From Actinomycetes bacterium (GTDB taxonomy: Bacteria; Actinomycetota; Humimicrobiia; Humimicrobiales; Humimicrobiaceae), in assembly GCA_030609215.1 (NCBI GenBank), contig JAUWCR010000011.1, positions 1-12,997 of the forward strand: 12,997 nt of DNA, written 5' to 3'. Under the pieces are notes generated by a model. It worked only from the letters and a program-made list of their open reading frames with translations. It did no database searches and was not told the DNA's origin. The position numbers and the translations under genes were made by a program. Of the stretch, positions 1 to 6,416 are shown piece after piece (position 1 is the first letter of the stretch; each line of letters opens with the position of its first letter).

Positions 1-82
1 AAAGGAAAAATGTTTTTTGGGGGATTTGATGTATAGTCTCAGATTTAGGATTGTAGAATGAATTTAAAATACAACAATCACT

Positions 83-202
83 ATGACTAACATTTCAGGA
101 GTAATAAAAACCATCCGCAACCTGATGAGGGGCGACAGAGGTATAAATGGCGATGCTCAACGGATTGAGCAATATTTTTATTCAAATATTTTCAGAAAAT
201 AA
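83..202 (+). pseudogene. Remnant of type I restriction-modification M subunit (HsdM-like N-terminus)
   Basis: An ATG-started frame of 39 codons is open on the plus strand and ends at TAA. Its first 30 residues (MTNISGVIKTI, then MRGDRGINGDAQRIEQ) read like the N-terminus of N6-adenine DNA methylase subunits of type I restriction systems, whose usual pattern is IKSIxxIMRxDxGVxGDAQRIxQ followed by a hydrophobic WMxFLKIFDD segment. Here, after E-Q, the frame continues only as YFYSNIFRK and stops, so the catalytic NPPF-type methylase domain (normally several hundred residues) is missing. Bases 111-170 are 33/60 G+C with CGC, CTG, CGG and GGC codons, unlike the A+T-rich genes beside it, which suggests transferred DNA. 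No Shine-Dalgarno site is visible. It converges on the coiled-coil gene that ends at 232. The family match is from memory of the motif, not a search; a chance small ORF is unlikely given the GDAQRIEQ string. Confidence 0.68.
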
Positions 203-231
203 CCGGAATTAACAATAATATTTTTTACATT

Positions 232-693
232 TTATTTGTTTTTAGTAGTAAGAATTGCTTTAAATTGTTCTCTTCCCTTTTCTACGGCTGAAACTATTTT
301 ATATAAAACAGCTTCCAAACTTGCTAATTTTTCATCAGCATAATCCTCAGCTTCAAGCCTTATTGTTCTTGCTTTAGCTTCTGCTATAGATATTAATTCA
401 TCTGCTTTTCTGCTAGCTTTCTTTAAGATATCACTCTCATCTACTAATCTTTCTGCTTTATCTTCTGCTTCATGAATAATACTTACAGATTGCCTCTTTG
501 CTTCTTCAAGCATATTTTCTCTTTCTTTAACTATCCACCTGGCTTGCCTGAATTCTTCTGGTAATATATTCCTAAGTTCATCTAAAGTATCATATATCTC
601 ATTTTCTTTAATTACTATGTTTGACGAGAAAGGAATTCTCTTACTTTTTTCCAATAACTCTTCAATTTTGTCAATCATTTCTAATACATCCAT
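232..693 (-). CDS. Coiled-coil SepIVA / ATP-synthase-subunit-b-like protein
   Basis: A 153-residue, highly charged, soluble protein. Residues 1-20 form an acidic helix (MDVLEMIDKIEELLEK), followed by a short conserved-looking segment with IPFS and ending LPEEFRQARWIVKERE. Then comes a long heptad-like coiled coil rich in E, A, K and R (about 55-150). It has no signal peptide or membrane span. This matches a family usually annotated as ATPase or ATP synthase F0 subunit b-like, distantly DivIVA-like, and often found beside coaD; the mycobacterial cell-envelope and division factor SepIVA is a related type. A role at the cell pole, septum or membrane is inferred only. I choose ATG at 693: GGAG (703-700) lies 6 bases upstream. 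A longer GTG start at 705 would place that ribosome site inside the gene. It follows coaD by 19 bases and is the last gene of the operon. Confidence 0.75.
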   Translation of the reverse strand: MDVLEMIDKIEELLEKSKRIPFSSNIVIKENEIYDTLDELRNILPEEFRQARWIVKERENMLEEAKRQSVSIIHEAEDKAERLVDESDILKKASRKADELISIAEAKARTIRLEAEDYADEKLASLEAVLYKIVSAVEKGREQFKAILTTKNK

Positions 694-712
694 ATTTTTC
701 TCCACTTATTTC

Positions 713-1213
713 TTAAATTAAATTAAAATTACTTTTTTTAAAACTTAAAATTATATCTTTTTCTATTTCTTCTGGTACTAGACCAGTAATACATCCATTA
801 TATCTTGCTACTTCTTTCACTGCACTTGAACTTAGATATGCAAATTTAGGATTAGTTACCAAAAACATTGTTTCCAATTCCGGATTCAATTTTTTATTAA
901 TCTGAGCCATTTGAAACTCATATTCAAAATCTGATATAGCTCTCAATCCTTTAACTATTACTTTAGCGTTATGAATTTTAGCAATATCTACAAGCAGCCC
1001 TTCAAAAGATGTAACTTCTGTGTTTTTTAGTTCTTTCAGTACCCTTTCTACATATCTAACTCTTCTACCAATAGAGAATAAAGATTTTTTTCTTGTGTTA
1101 TTTGAAACAGCTACAATCACCTTATTAAAAATTTTTGAGCATCTTGTAATTACATCCCTATGACCTTCAGTTATTGGGTCATATGTTCCAGGACATAGTG
1201 CAATTTTTTTCAT
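713..1213 (-). CDS. coaD: Phosphopantetheine adenylyltransferase
   Basis: This 166-residue enzyme transfers AMP from ATP to 4'-phosphopantetheine, making dephospho-CoA, the penultimate step of coenzyme A synthesis in the cytoplasm. Visible signatures are the nucleotidyltransferase T-x-G-H motif (residues 15-18, in YDPITEGH), the KGLRAISDFEYEF block (88-100), which is strongly conserved in CoaD, and the C-terminal SSSAVKE segment (128-134), corresponding to the ISSTxVR-type phosphate-binding motif with Lys in place of the usual Arg. The length is typical for the family (about 160). ATG at 1213 aligns with the normal MKKIALxPGTYDPIT start; a weak AAAGAG lies just upstream. It lies 23 bases after rsmD, the common bacterial rsmD-coaD pairing. 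The coaBC gene of the same pathway is in the other block of this window. Confidence 0.96.
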   Translation of the reverse strand: MKKIALCPGTYDPITEGHRDVITRCSKIFNKVIVAVSNNTRKKSLFSIGRRVRYVERVLKELKNTEVTSFEGLLVDIAKIHNAKVIVKGLRAISDFEYEFQMAQINKKLNPELETMFLVTNPKFAYLSSSAVKEVARYNGCITGLVPEEIEKDIILSFKKSNFNLI

Positions 1214-1236
1214 TATTTTAACTCTTTCTATTATAA

Positions 1237-1788
1237 TTAAGAAGAAAGGTAGATTACTGCTTTATCTCCAAAAAAAGATTTTTTTAATATACTAAGATTA
1301 TTAATTTCTTTATCAATCTCTCTCTTAAAGAAATACTCATAGATAATTATTCCATTATCAGCAATTATATTCCTTTCCGCTATTATATTAAAAATCTCTT
1401 TCATTGTATTTCTTTTCACTTTATATGGTGGATCTGTAAAAATTATATCCATTTTAAAATCATCAAATCTTTTTAAAAATTTTACTGCATCACTCTTTAT
1501 TATTTCGTACTTTCCTTCTGTACCTTTTAAATCTTTAACATTATGTTTTATAATTTCAATTGCTATAAAACTATTATCTACAAAATGTACTGACTTACAT
1601 CCTCTACTTAAAGATTCTATTCCCAAAGAACCAGTTCCTGAGAATAAATCTAATACCTTTGAATTTACTGTTTTGTTACCCAATACATTAAAGATACTCT
1701 CCTTAACATTATCTAGAGTAGGCCTTATTCTAAAATCAGGTGGTGCCTTTAATTTTTTACCTTTGTATGTTCCTGAAATAACTCTTAT
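1237..1788 (-). CDS. rsmD: 16S rRNA (guanine966-N2)-methyltransferase, with apparent ATA start
   Basis: RsmD methylates G966 of 16S rRNA with SAM during 30S assembly. The Rossmann motif I is VLDLFSGTGSLGIE (45-58) and the N2-methyltransferase signature is TDPPY (118-122). The first standard start in frame is TTG at 1683, but that would remove 35 residues that are clearly RsmD: the frame upstream reads R-V-I-S-G-T-Y-K-G-K-K-L-K, then RPTLDNVKESIFNVL, the family's RVISGxxKGRxL and RPTxDxVKExxFN blocks. The residue where the family has Met is ATA at 1788-1786. In frame, only ATA, ACT, GGA, TGG and TTA codons separate it from the fakA stop codon, so no ATG, GTG or TTG is available. GGTGG (1799-1795) is 6 bases upstream of the ATA. 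The resulting 183 residues match the usual family length. Alternatives are an assembly error at the start codon or a mutation of ATG to ATA. Confidence 0.92.
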   Translation of the reverse strand: MRVISGTYKGKKLKAPPDFRIRPTLDNVKESIFNVLGNKTVNSKVLDLFSGTGSLGIESLSRGCKSVHFVDNSFIAIEIIKHNVKDLKGTEGKYEIIKSDAVKFLKRFDDFKMDIIFTDPPYKVKRNTMKEIFNIIAERNIIADNGIIIYEYFFKREIDKEINNLSILKKSFFGDKAVIYLSS

Positions 1789-1799
1789 AGTTAACCACC
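1789..1799 (-). promoter_or_regulatory. rsmD ribosome-binding site preceding ATA codon
   Basis: GGTGG (1799-1795) followed by TTAACT and then ATA. fakA uses almost the same arrangement, GGTGG-TTAAA-ATG at 3553-3541. The matching motif and spacing argue that ribosomes start at the ATA at 1788. The fakA stop codon (1812-1810) is 21 bases upstream, so reinitiation by the terminating ribosome is plausible. Confidence 0.6.
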
Positions 1800-1809
1800 A
1801 TCCAGTTAT

Positions 1810-3543
1810 TTATTCAATAGAAAATATATATGGGTATAAGGGTTGGCCCCCATCATGAAACTCAACTTCTAATTTAGGCAGGCATTCTTTTAACCTATCT
1901 TCAATACTTTTACTATCTTCTTTTTTAGCATCTTTCCCGGTATAGAATGTAACAACCTCTTCATTTCCTGTTGCCGTATCTTTAATTAAATCTATAACTA
2001 CATCAACTAATTTATCGGAAATAACTCTTATTTTCCCATCTTCTAAACCTATAAAATCACCTTTTTTTATCTCACCAACCAACAAATTAGCATTTCTTAC
2101 TGCAGCAGTAACCTCGCCACACTTTACTTTCTTCATTGCTTCTTTCATATTAAAAATATTTTCTTCTATTTCAAGATCATAATTATAATTTAAAATTGCA
2201 GTTATGCCTTGAGGAATTGATTTTGTAGGAATAACTATAACATCTTTTTTTACAATTCTTTTTGCCTGGTTTGCTGTTAGAATTATATTTTTATTATTAG
2301 GAAAGATAACAATTTTATCAGCTTCCAATTTATTAATAGCTTTTACAATATCATAAGTTGACGGGTTCATACTTTGTCCGCCTTTTATTATTATATCTAC
2401 ACCAATACTTTTAAATACTTCTTCAATTCCGTCCCCACTTGCTACAACTAAAAGACCTATTTTTTCTTCCCTTTCCTCTGTCTTTTCAATACCCCTGGCT
2501 TGTTTACTCTGATCAATCATATTATTTATCTGAATCTCGTGGAGTGTTCCCTCTCTTATTGTCCTCTTTAAAACTTTTTGGGGATTATTTGTGTGTACAT
2601 GAACTTTTACTAATTGATCATTTCCAACTACTAATGCACTGTCTCCAAATCTTTCAATATCTTGTTTTAACTTATCAATATTTATATTATCACCCCGAAC
2701 AACCAATTCTGTACAATATACATACTTTATATCAGTACTGACATTAATATCTTTTAAACTTTTAAAATCTTTTTTTACATCCATTTTGTTATTACTATTA
2801 ATATTACCACTGCCATTAATACTACTTTCAGATAAAATTTCTTTATTATTAAGCTTAGCACTTTCTTTTTTATTTTTTCTTTTTTTAGTATTTTCTAATT
2901 TGCAATCACTTTTTTTTAATTCTATTAAAGCTTTTTTAAACCCAATTATTATATCTAAAATACCTTGTGCACCTGCATCAACAACATCTGCTTTTTTTAA
3001 AACAGGCAGAAGATACGTTGTTCTTATAACAGATTTTTCAGTTTCCTCTATTATATCATCAAGAAGCTCTTTATAACTTATGCTACAGTTTGTATTATTA
3101 CTTAAATTATCAACAAATTGATATATATCTTTAACAGTTGTCAGCATAGTTCCTTCTGTTGGGTTCTGAACAGAACTATAAGCTAGCTTTTTAGAGGAAT
3201 CTAAAGCATCTTTAATTGCATATAAGTCCATGTTTTTTTTACTTAATAATTTTTCAAGGAAACCTTTTATTATCTGTGAAAGTATTACACCTGAATTTCC
3301 TCTTGCTCCCATCAATGCTCCAAATGAAATTTTTTCTACTATATTTTTCAATGTATAACTCTTAATATTTAAAGTTTCCTGTTTTATTGCTTTTAAAGTC
3401 AACAGCATATTTGTGCCTGTATCACCATCTGGAACAGGGAAAACATTTAAATTATTAATTTTCTCTTCATTCTCTTTAAAATTTACTATTATTACATCTA
3501 AAATCTTTTGTACTTCTTTACCATTTAATTTAGTAAACATCAT
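1810..3543 (-). CDS. fakA: Fatty acid kinase catalytic subunit FakA (YloV, DAK2 domain)
   Basis: FakA phosphorylates fatty acids that are presented by FakB (DegV-family) carriers, giving acyl-phosphate for phospholipid synthesis. The 577-residue protein has the full three-part layout. An N-terminal DAK2/DhaL-like ATP-binding domain (about 5-205) contains NVFPVPDGDTGTN, whose Asp39 and Asp41 should hold Mg-ATP, and GARGNSGVILSQI (79-91). The middle domain (about 272-345) has YCTE (Cys277) and KVHVH (His315, His317), plausibly a metal site. The C-terminal domain (about 362-577) carries GGQSMNPSTYDI (388-399), resembling DegV proteins. A Lys/Asn/Ser-rich linker of about 60 residues (212-270) separates the first two and is longer than I expect for the family. 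ATG at 3543 is preferred because AAGGTGG sits 5 bases upstream; a TTG at 3558 would translate the ribosome site. It lies 75 bases after the SGNH hydrolase gene. No fakB is in the window. Confidence 0.93.
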   Translation of the reverse strand: MMFTKLNGKEVQKILDVIIVNFKENEEKINNLNVFPVPDGDTGTNMLLTLKAIKQETLNIKSYTLKNIVEKISFGALMGARGNSGVILSQIIKGFLEKLLSKKNMDLYAIKDALDSSKKLAYSSVQNPTEGTMLTTVKDIYQFVDNLSNNTNCSISYKELLDDIIEETEKSVIRTTYLLPVLKKADVVDAGAQGILDIIIGFKKALIELKKSDCKLENTKKRKNKKESAKLNNKEILSESSINGSGNINSNNKMDVKKDFKSLKDINVSTDIKYVYCTELVVRGDNINIDKLKQDIERFGDSALVVGNDQLVKVHVHTNNPQKVLKRTIREGTLHEIQINNMIDQSKQARGIEKTEEREEKIGLLVVASGDGIEEVFKSIGVDIIIKGGQSMNPSTYDIVKAINKLEADKIVIFPNNKNIILTANQAKRIVKKDVIVIPTKSIPQGITAILNYNYDLEIEENIFNMKEAMKKVKCGEVTAAVRNANLLVGEIKKGDFIGLEDGKIRVISDKLVDVVIDLIKDTATGNEEVVTFYTGKDAKKEDSKSIEDRLKECLPKLEVEFHDGGQPLYPYIFSIE

Positions 3544-3574
3544 TTTAACCACCTTCAAAAAACTTAATTTTATT

Positions 3575-3615
3575 TACAATAATTTAAATATTAAAATTTT
3601 AATATACTACAATAA
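3575..3615. repeat. AT-only palindrome flanked by TACAATAA direct repeats upstream of fakA
   Basis: In the 75-bp gap between the SGNH hydrolase stop and the fakA start, an 18-base perfect palindrome ATATTAAAATTTTAATAT (3588-3605) sits between two copies of TACAATAA (3575-3582 and 3608-3615). It could be an operator, an UP-like element or a weak processing hairpin, but composition this A+T-rich makes chance palindromes common. I see no convincing -35/-10 pair here. Confidence 0.3.
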
Positions 3616-3618
3616 ATT

Positions 3619-4497
3619 TTACTCTACTTCTATTTGATTAATCATATCATATGCTATTAAATTCATATAAATATTATCTGCAATTAATTCTAAGCCCTTT
3701 TTGTTAGGATGAATGCCATCTTCTTGCATATAATTTTCAATATTTATATCCTCTATAAATAAATTCCATAAGTTTAAAAAGATAACATCTTCGTCCTCAG
3801 CTATTTCTATTATTTCTTTATTATATAAATCATATATTTCTTTCTGTTTTTTCCTGAAGTCTTCATCTTTAGATAATGGAAAACTATTCAGTACAGGATT
3901 TATCCCCACTACTATCAACTTAATATCATTTGACTTTATACTGCTTATTAAAACACGATAACAGTTATTAAATTTTTCTAAACTTACTTTAGTCGTGTAA
4001 TTATATTCGCCTTCGCTATAAGATAATGACTCATTTTTATTAATTTTGTTTTCTTTATTTTCAACAAGCATTCCATCATTTAATCCAAAATTTATAATGA
4101 TTATGTGAGGGTTATAGTAAAGAGCATCTTTTTCCAAACGATTAATTGCATCCAAAATAGTATCTCCTCCAATACCACTATTTATTACTTTATTTAGCAT
4201 ATAATCTTTATACAATGAATTTTCAAGCAATTGTGGGTAGGAATCTTCATATTTTAAATTCCATCCAAAAGTTACAGAATCTCCAAAGCATACTACCCGG
4301 GGAAAGTTATCTTTTATTTCACCTAATTCTACACTTCTTGTTTCTATTCTTAAACCAGGATAATTAAATGATATATTGGATGATATTATTTCAGATTTTT
4401 TATATATCAAGTTGCAGGAAGAACTTACAAGCAATACAAGACAAGAAATTAATACAATAATAAATCTAAAAATATATATTTTATTTCTTTTTATCAC
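3619..4497 (-). CDS. SGNH/GDSL-family hydrolase, membrane-anchored or lipoprotein
   Basis: A 292-residue esterase or lipase-like protein. The N-terminus has Lys/Arg residues and then a hydrophobic stretch (about 7-24) ending VSSSC (Cys28), so export is clear. Lipidation at Cys28 is possible but the lipobox is imperfect; LISC at Cys19 fits the consensus better but lies inside the hydrophobic stretch. The SGNH blocks are in order: FGDSVTFG with nucleophile Ser74, a block II glycine in INSGIGGD (about 106-112), GLND (138-141), and DGIHPNKKG with catalytic Asp260 and His263. Substrate is not readable: lysophospholipid, acyl ester, acyl-CoA or carbohydrate ester are all possible. GTG at 4497 is chosen because AAAAGGA (4510-4504) is 6 bases upstream; TTG at 4503 abuts that site. 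It is the first gene of the block with fakA, rsmD and coaD, hinting at release of fatty acids for FakA. Confidence 0.88.
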   Translation of the reverse strand: MIKRNKIYIFRFIIVLISCLVLLVSSSCNLIYKKSEIISSNISFNYPGLRIETRSVELGEIKDNFPRVVCFGDSVTFGWNLKYEDSYPQLLENSLYKDYMLNKVINSGIGGDTILDAINRLEKDALYYNPHIIIINFGLNDGMLVENKENKINKNESLSYSEGEYNYTTKVSLEKFNNCYRVLISSIKSNDIKLIVVGINPVLNSFPLSKDEDFRKKQKEIYDLYNKEIIEIAEDEDVIFLNLWNLFIEDINIENYMQEDGIHPNKKGLELIADNIYMNLIAYDMINQIEVE

Positions 4498-4523
4498 TTG
4501 CAATCCTTTTTATAATAATAGGT

Positions 4524-4532
4524 ATTTTACCA
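4524..4532 (-). promoter_or_regulatory. Candidate extended -10 promoter for the SGNH hydrolase block
   Basis: On the minus strand TGGTAAAAT (4532-4524) is an extended -10 element (TGn plus TAAAAT, 5 of 6 consensus bases). No good -35 hexamer lies 17 bases upstream, as is usual for extended -10 promoters. It would start RNA near 4517, leaving a leader of about 20 bases that contains the AAAAGGA ribosome site. Confidence 0.4.
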
Positions 4533-4615
4533 TATCATCAATTGTTAATATATTTTAAATATTTTTTTAGTGAATCTATATCTTTCTTTAAAAATACAAC
4601 TTTAAAATAGATGCC

Positions 4616-4644
4616 TTGAAAATTAAATAATAAAATGATAATAT
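4616..4644 (+). promoter_or_regulatory. Sigma-70-type promoter for rpmB
   Basis: TTGAAA (4616-4621), a spacer of exactly 17 bases, and TAATAT (4639-4644). Transcription would begin around 4651, giving a leader of about 65 bases ahead of the rpmB ATG at 4717. It is the best promoter-like pair in the divergent region 4498-4716 and explains how the lone plus-strand gene is expressed. Confidence 0.6.
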
Positions 4645-4649
4645 TCCTA

Positions 4650-4709
4650 CCTGTTCTAAATAAATTAAAGCATTTTTAAATAATTATATATTGAACTAAT
4701 TAAAACAGG
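4650..4709 (+). promoter_or_regulatory. Possible SD-sequestering stem in the rpmB leader
   Basis: CCTGTTCTAA (4650-4659), at the predicted 5' end of the message, can pair with TTAAAACAGG (4700-4709) in 9 of 10 positions (one C-A mismatch). The right arm overlaps the AGGAG ribosome site (4707-4711). Ribosomal protein genes are often controlled by leader structures, but the 40-base loop is long and A+T-rich, so this is only a candidate for translational control. Confidence 0.3.
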
Positions 4710-4716
4710 AGAAATA

Positions 4717-4908
4717 ATGTCAAAAAAATGTGATATATGTGGTAAGAAACCATTGTCTGGTAATAATGTTAGCCACTCACATAAAAAAACAAAAAGAGTT
4801 TTTAATCCCAATATTCATAAGGCAAAGGTTGAATACAAAGGTAAGGTTAAAACTATAAATATCTGTACCAACTGCTTAAAGTCAAATAAGATTAAAAAAG
4901 TAGTATAA
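4717..4908 (+). CDS. rpmB: Large-subunit ribosomal protein bL28, zinc-binding form
   Basis: A 63-residue, very basic protein of the 50S subunit. It has the L28 N-terminus ([12 protein letters not shown], then G-N-N-V-S-H-S) and the [13 protein letters not shown] block. Four cysteines form two CxxC pairs, Cys5/Cys8 and Cys50/Cys53, so this is the zinc-ribbon version rather than the cysteine-free paralogue. The length is normal. AGGAG (4707-4711) stands 5 bases before the ATG. It is the only intact plus-strand gene of the window and has its own promoter at 4616-4644. Its TAA is 2 bases from the rsmB stop codon on the other strand, with no terminator between, so the two transcripts probably overlap at their 3' ends. 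In Bacillus rpmB also sits near the fakA homologue yloV. Confidence 0.97.
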   Translation: MSKKCDICGKKPLSGNNVSHSHKKTKRVFNPNIHKAKVEYKGKVKTINICTNCLKSNKIKKVV

Positions 4909-4910
4909 AT

Positions 4911-6416
4911 TCAATATTTTATAAGTTTGCAAATAAAACCTGCTTCACTATTAAAATAATAAGGCATTGTTTCAAAATAGTCTTTTTCTCCTAAATCTAT
5001 ATTAGCTTTATTATATGTTGAAATTGGCTTTATTTTATTAAAATTTTTCAATTTCTCTAATTTATATTTACTTCCAAATTTCTTTAAAAACTTTTCTATT
5101 GTCCTTTGATTTTCTAGATGAGAGATAGTACAGGTGTAAAAAATAATCATTCCTCCTGTTTTTAAATACTTGCAGCAATTTATAAGTATGTTATAGGAAT
5201 TATCAGCTAAGCGATGCAAATCTTCCAATTTTTTATTATATTTTACATCTGGATTTTTTGAAATTGTTCCAAATGCACTACATGGAGAATCTATAAAAAT
5301 CTTATCAAATGATTCAATATAATCTTTTGGCCTATAGTCTTTTAAATTACAGCTTCTCATTTCTAAATAATCTGGCTTTGAAACATCAGCAATTAAAGTC
5401 ATGACATTATTTATGCCCAACCTTTTTAGATTATCATCTAAAAGCTTCTGTTTCTTACTATTGATATCAACAGATACAATTTCTCCTTCATTACCCATAA
5501 GCTCCGCCATGTATGTTGTTTTACCACCTGGAGCAGAACATAAATCTAAAATTTTTTCACCCTTTTTTGGTCTGACAAAATATTTTACTGCAATTTGAGA
5601 AGAAAGATCCTGGATAGTAATAACACCTTCTTTGTAAAAATCTGTATTTTCAATATTCTGCACACTATCAGCAACAATAACATCTTCAAATAAACTCTTC
5701 TCCTTTTCAGTATAGTTAATGAATTCATCTGTTAGCTTACTGGTCCTTAAGTTAATTCCTTTTATACCTGAGAATTTTTTAATTAAATCTTTTTTTAAAT
5801 TTTTTAATCTATTAATCCTTATAAAAAAAGATGGCTCTTTGTTTAATGCTAAACAAATTTTTTCTGTCTTTTTACTTCCATAATTTTCAGTCCAATACTT
5901 TACAATCCAGTAGGGATATGAATACTTTATGCTTATCTTCTTTAAATTATCTTTAATTAACTCATTTATTTTATTATCAATAAATAATTTTATACTATCA
6001 ATTGAACTTATTTTTCTTAATAATGCATTAATAAATTTTGAAGATGGGTTTGATGTATTTTTTTTAGCTATCTCTACACTTTCATTAACCACCGAATAAC
6101 TTGGTACCCTATCCATATATGCTAATTGATATACTCCCATTCTTAAAATATTTAATACAGAATAATCCATCCTTTCGGTAGGCTTACTTGAAAAAAGATC
6201 GATGCAGAAATCAATTTTTAATAAGTACCTTATAGTTCCTTTAATGATTTTACTCATAAATCTTTTATCTCTACTAGAAGGTTTAAAAATTAAAAATTTA
6301 TTATTTATTATATTTTTTAGAGGATTTTTTGTCCTAAGATATTCATTTAATATGAAAAAAGCAACTTCTCTGGGACTGTTATTGCTAAGTGAGCCACTAT
6401 TCAAATCTTTCACCAA
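4911..6416 (-). CDS. rsmB: 16S rRNA (cytosine967-C5)-methyltransferase
   Basis: RsmB methylates C967 of 16S rRNA using SAM. The 501-residue protein has an N-terminal NusB-like RNA-binding helical domain (about 14-140, including SVLNILRMGVYQLAYMDRVP and the VNESVEIAK segment) and a C-terminal Rossmann methyltransferase. Motif I is LDLCSAPGGKTT (290-301). Motif IV is DSPCSAFGT (376-384, Cys379), and motif VI is FYTCT with the expected catalytic Cys429. Length is slightly above the roughly 430-450 usual for the family. The 5' end overlaps the end of fmt (stop at 6397). Starts in frame are TTG 6416, GTG 6413 and TTG 6404. None has a strong ribosome site, although GGTG lies 6 bases before TTG 6404, so the true start may be a few codons later. 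Translation is probably coupled to fmt. Confidence 0.95.
   Translation of the reverse strand: MVKDLNSGSLSNNSPREVAFFILNEYLRTKNPLKNIINNKFLIFKPSSRDKRFMSKIIKGTIRYLLKIDFCIDLFSSKPTERMDYSVLNILRMGVYQLAYMDRVPSYSVVNESVEIAKKNTSNPSSKFINALLRKISSIDSIKLFIDNKINELIKDNLKKISIKYSYPYWIVKYWTENYGSKKTEKICLALNKEPSFFIRINRLKNLKKDLIKKFSGIKGINLRTSKLTDEFINYTEKEKSLFEDVIVADSVQNIENTDFYKEGVITIQDLSSQIAVKYFVRPKKGEKILDLCSAPGGKTTYMAELMGNEGEIVSVDINSKKQKLLDDNLKRLGINNVMTLIADVSKPDYLEMRSCNLKDYRPKDYIESFDKIFIDSPCSAFGTISKNPDVKYNKKLEDLHRLADNSYNILINCCKYLKTGGMIIFYTCTISHLENQRTIEKFLKKFGSKYKLEKLKNFNKIKPISTYNKANIDLGEKDYFETMPYYFNSEAGFICKLIKY

Noticed and set aside
111..170. CTGATGA at 122-128 and a structured G+C-rich patch suggested a hammerhead ribozyme or fluoride-type riboswitch.
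   Set aside because: The GAAA core strand of a hammerhead is missing, no conserved riboswitch core is found, and the patch is explained as protein-coding HsdM-like sequence.
154..171. Perfect 7-bp stem with a 4-base loop followed by a short T run, like an intrinsic terminator on the plus strand.
   Set aside because: The stem lies in the codons for A-Q-R-I-E-Q of the HsdM-like frame, so coding explains the palindrome, and there is no plus-strand gene upstream to terminate within the window.
171..190. AATATTT / AAATATT inverted repeat as a terminator for the coiled-coil gene.
   Set aside because: The stem is AT-only and no T run follows it on the minus strand.
1237..1683. rsmD beginning at TTG 1683 (148 residues).
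   Set aside because: The frame upstream encodes the conserved RsmD N-terminus, so this start would discard 35 family residues.
2439..3076. Plus-strand open frames of about 100 residues inside fakA.
   Set aside because: They are leucine-rich, low-complexity mirror frames of an A+T-rich gene with clear family motifs on the other strand.
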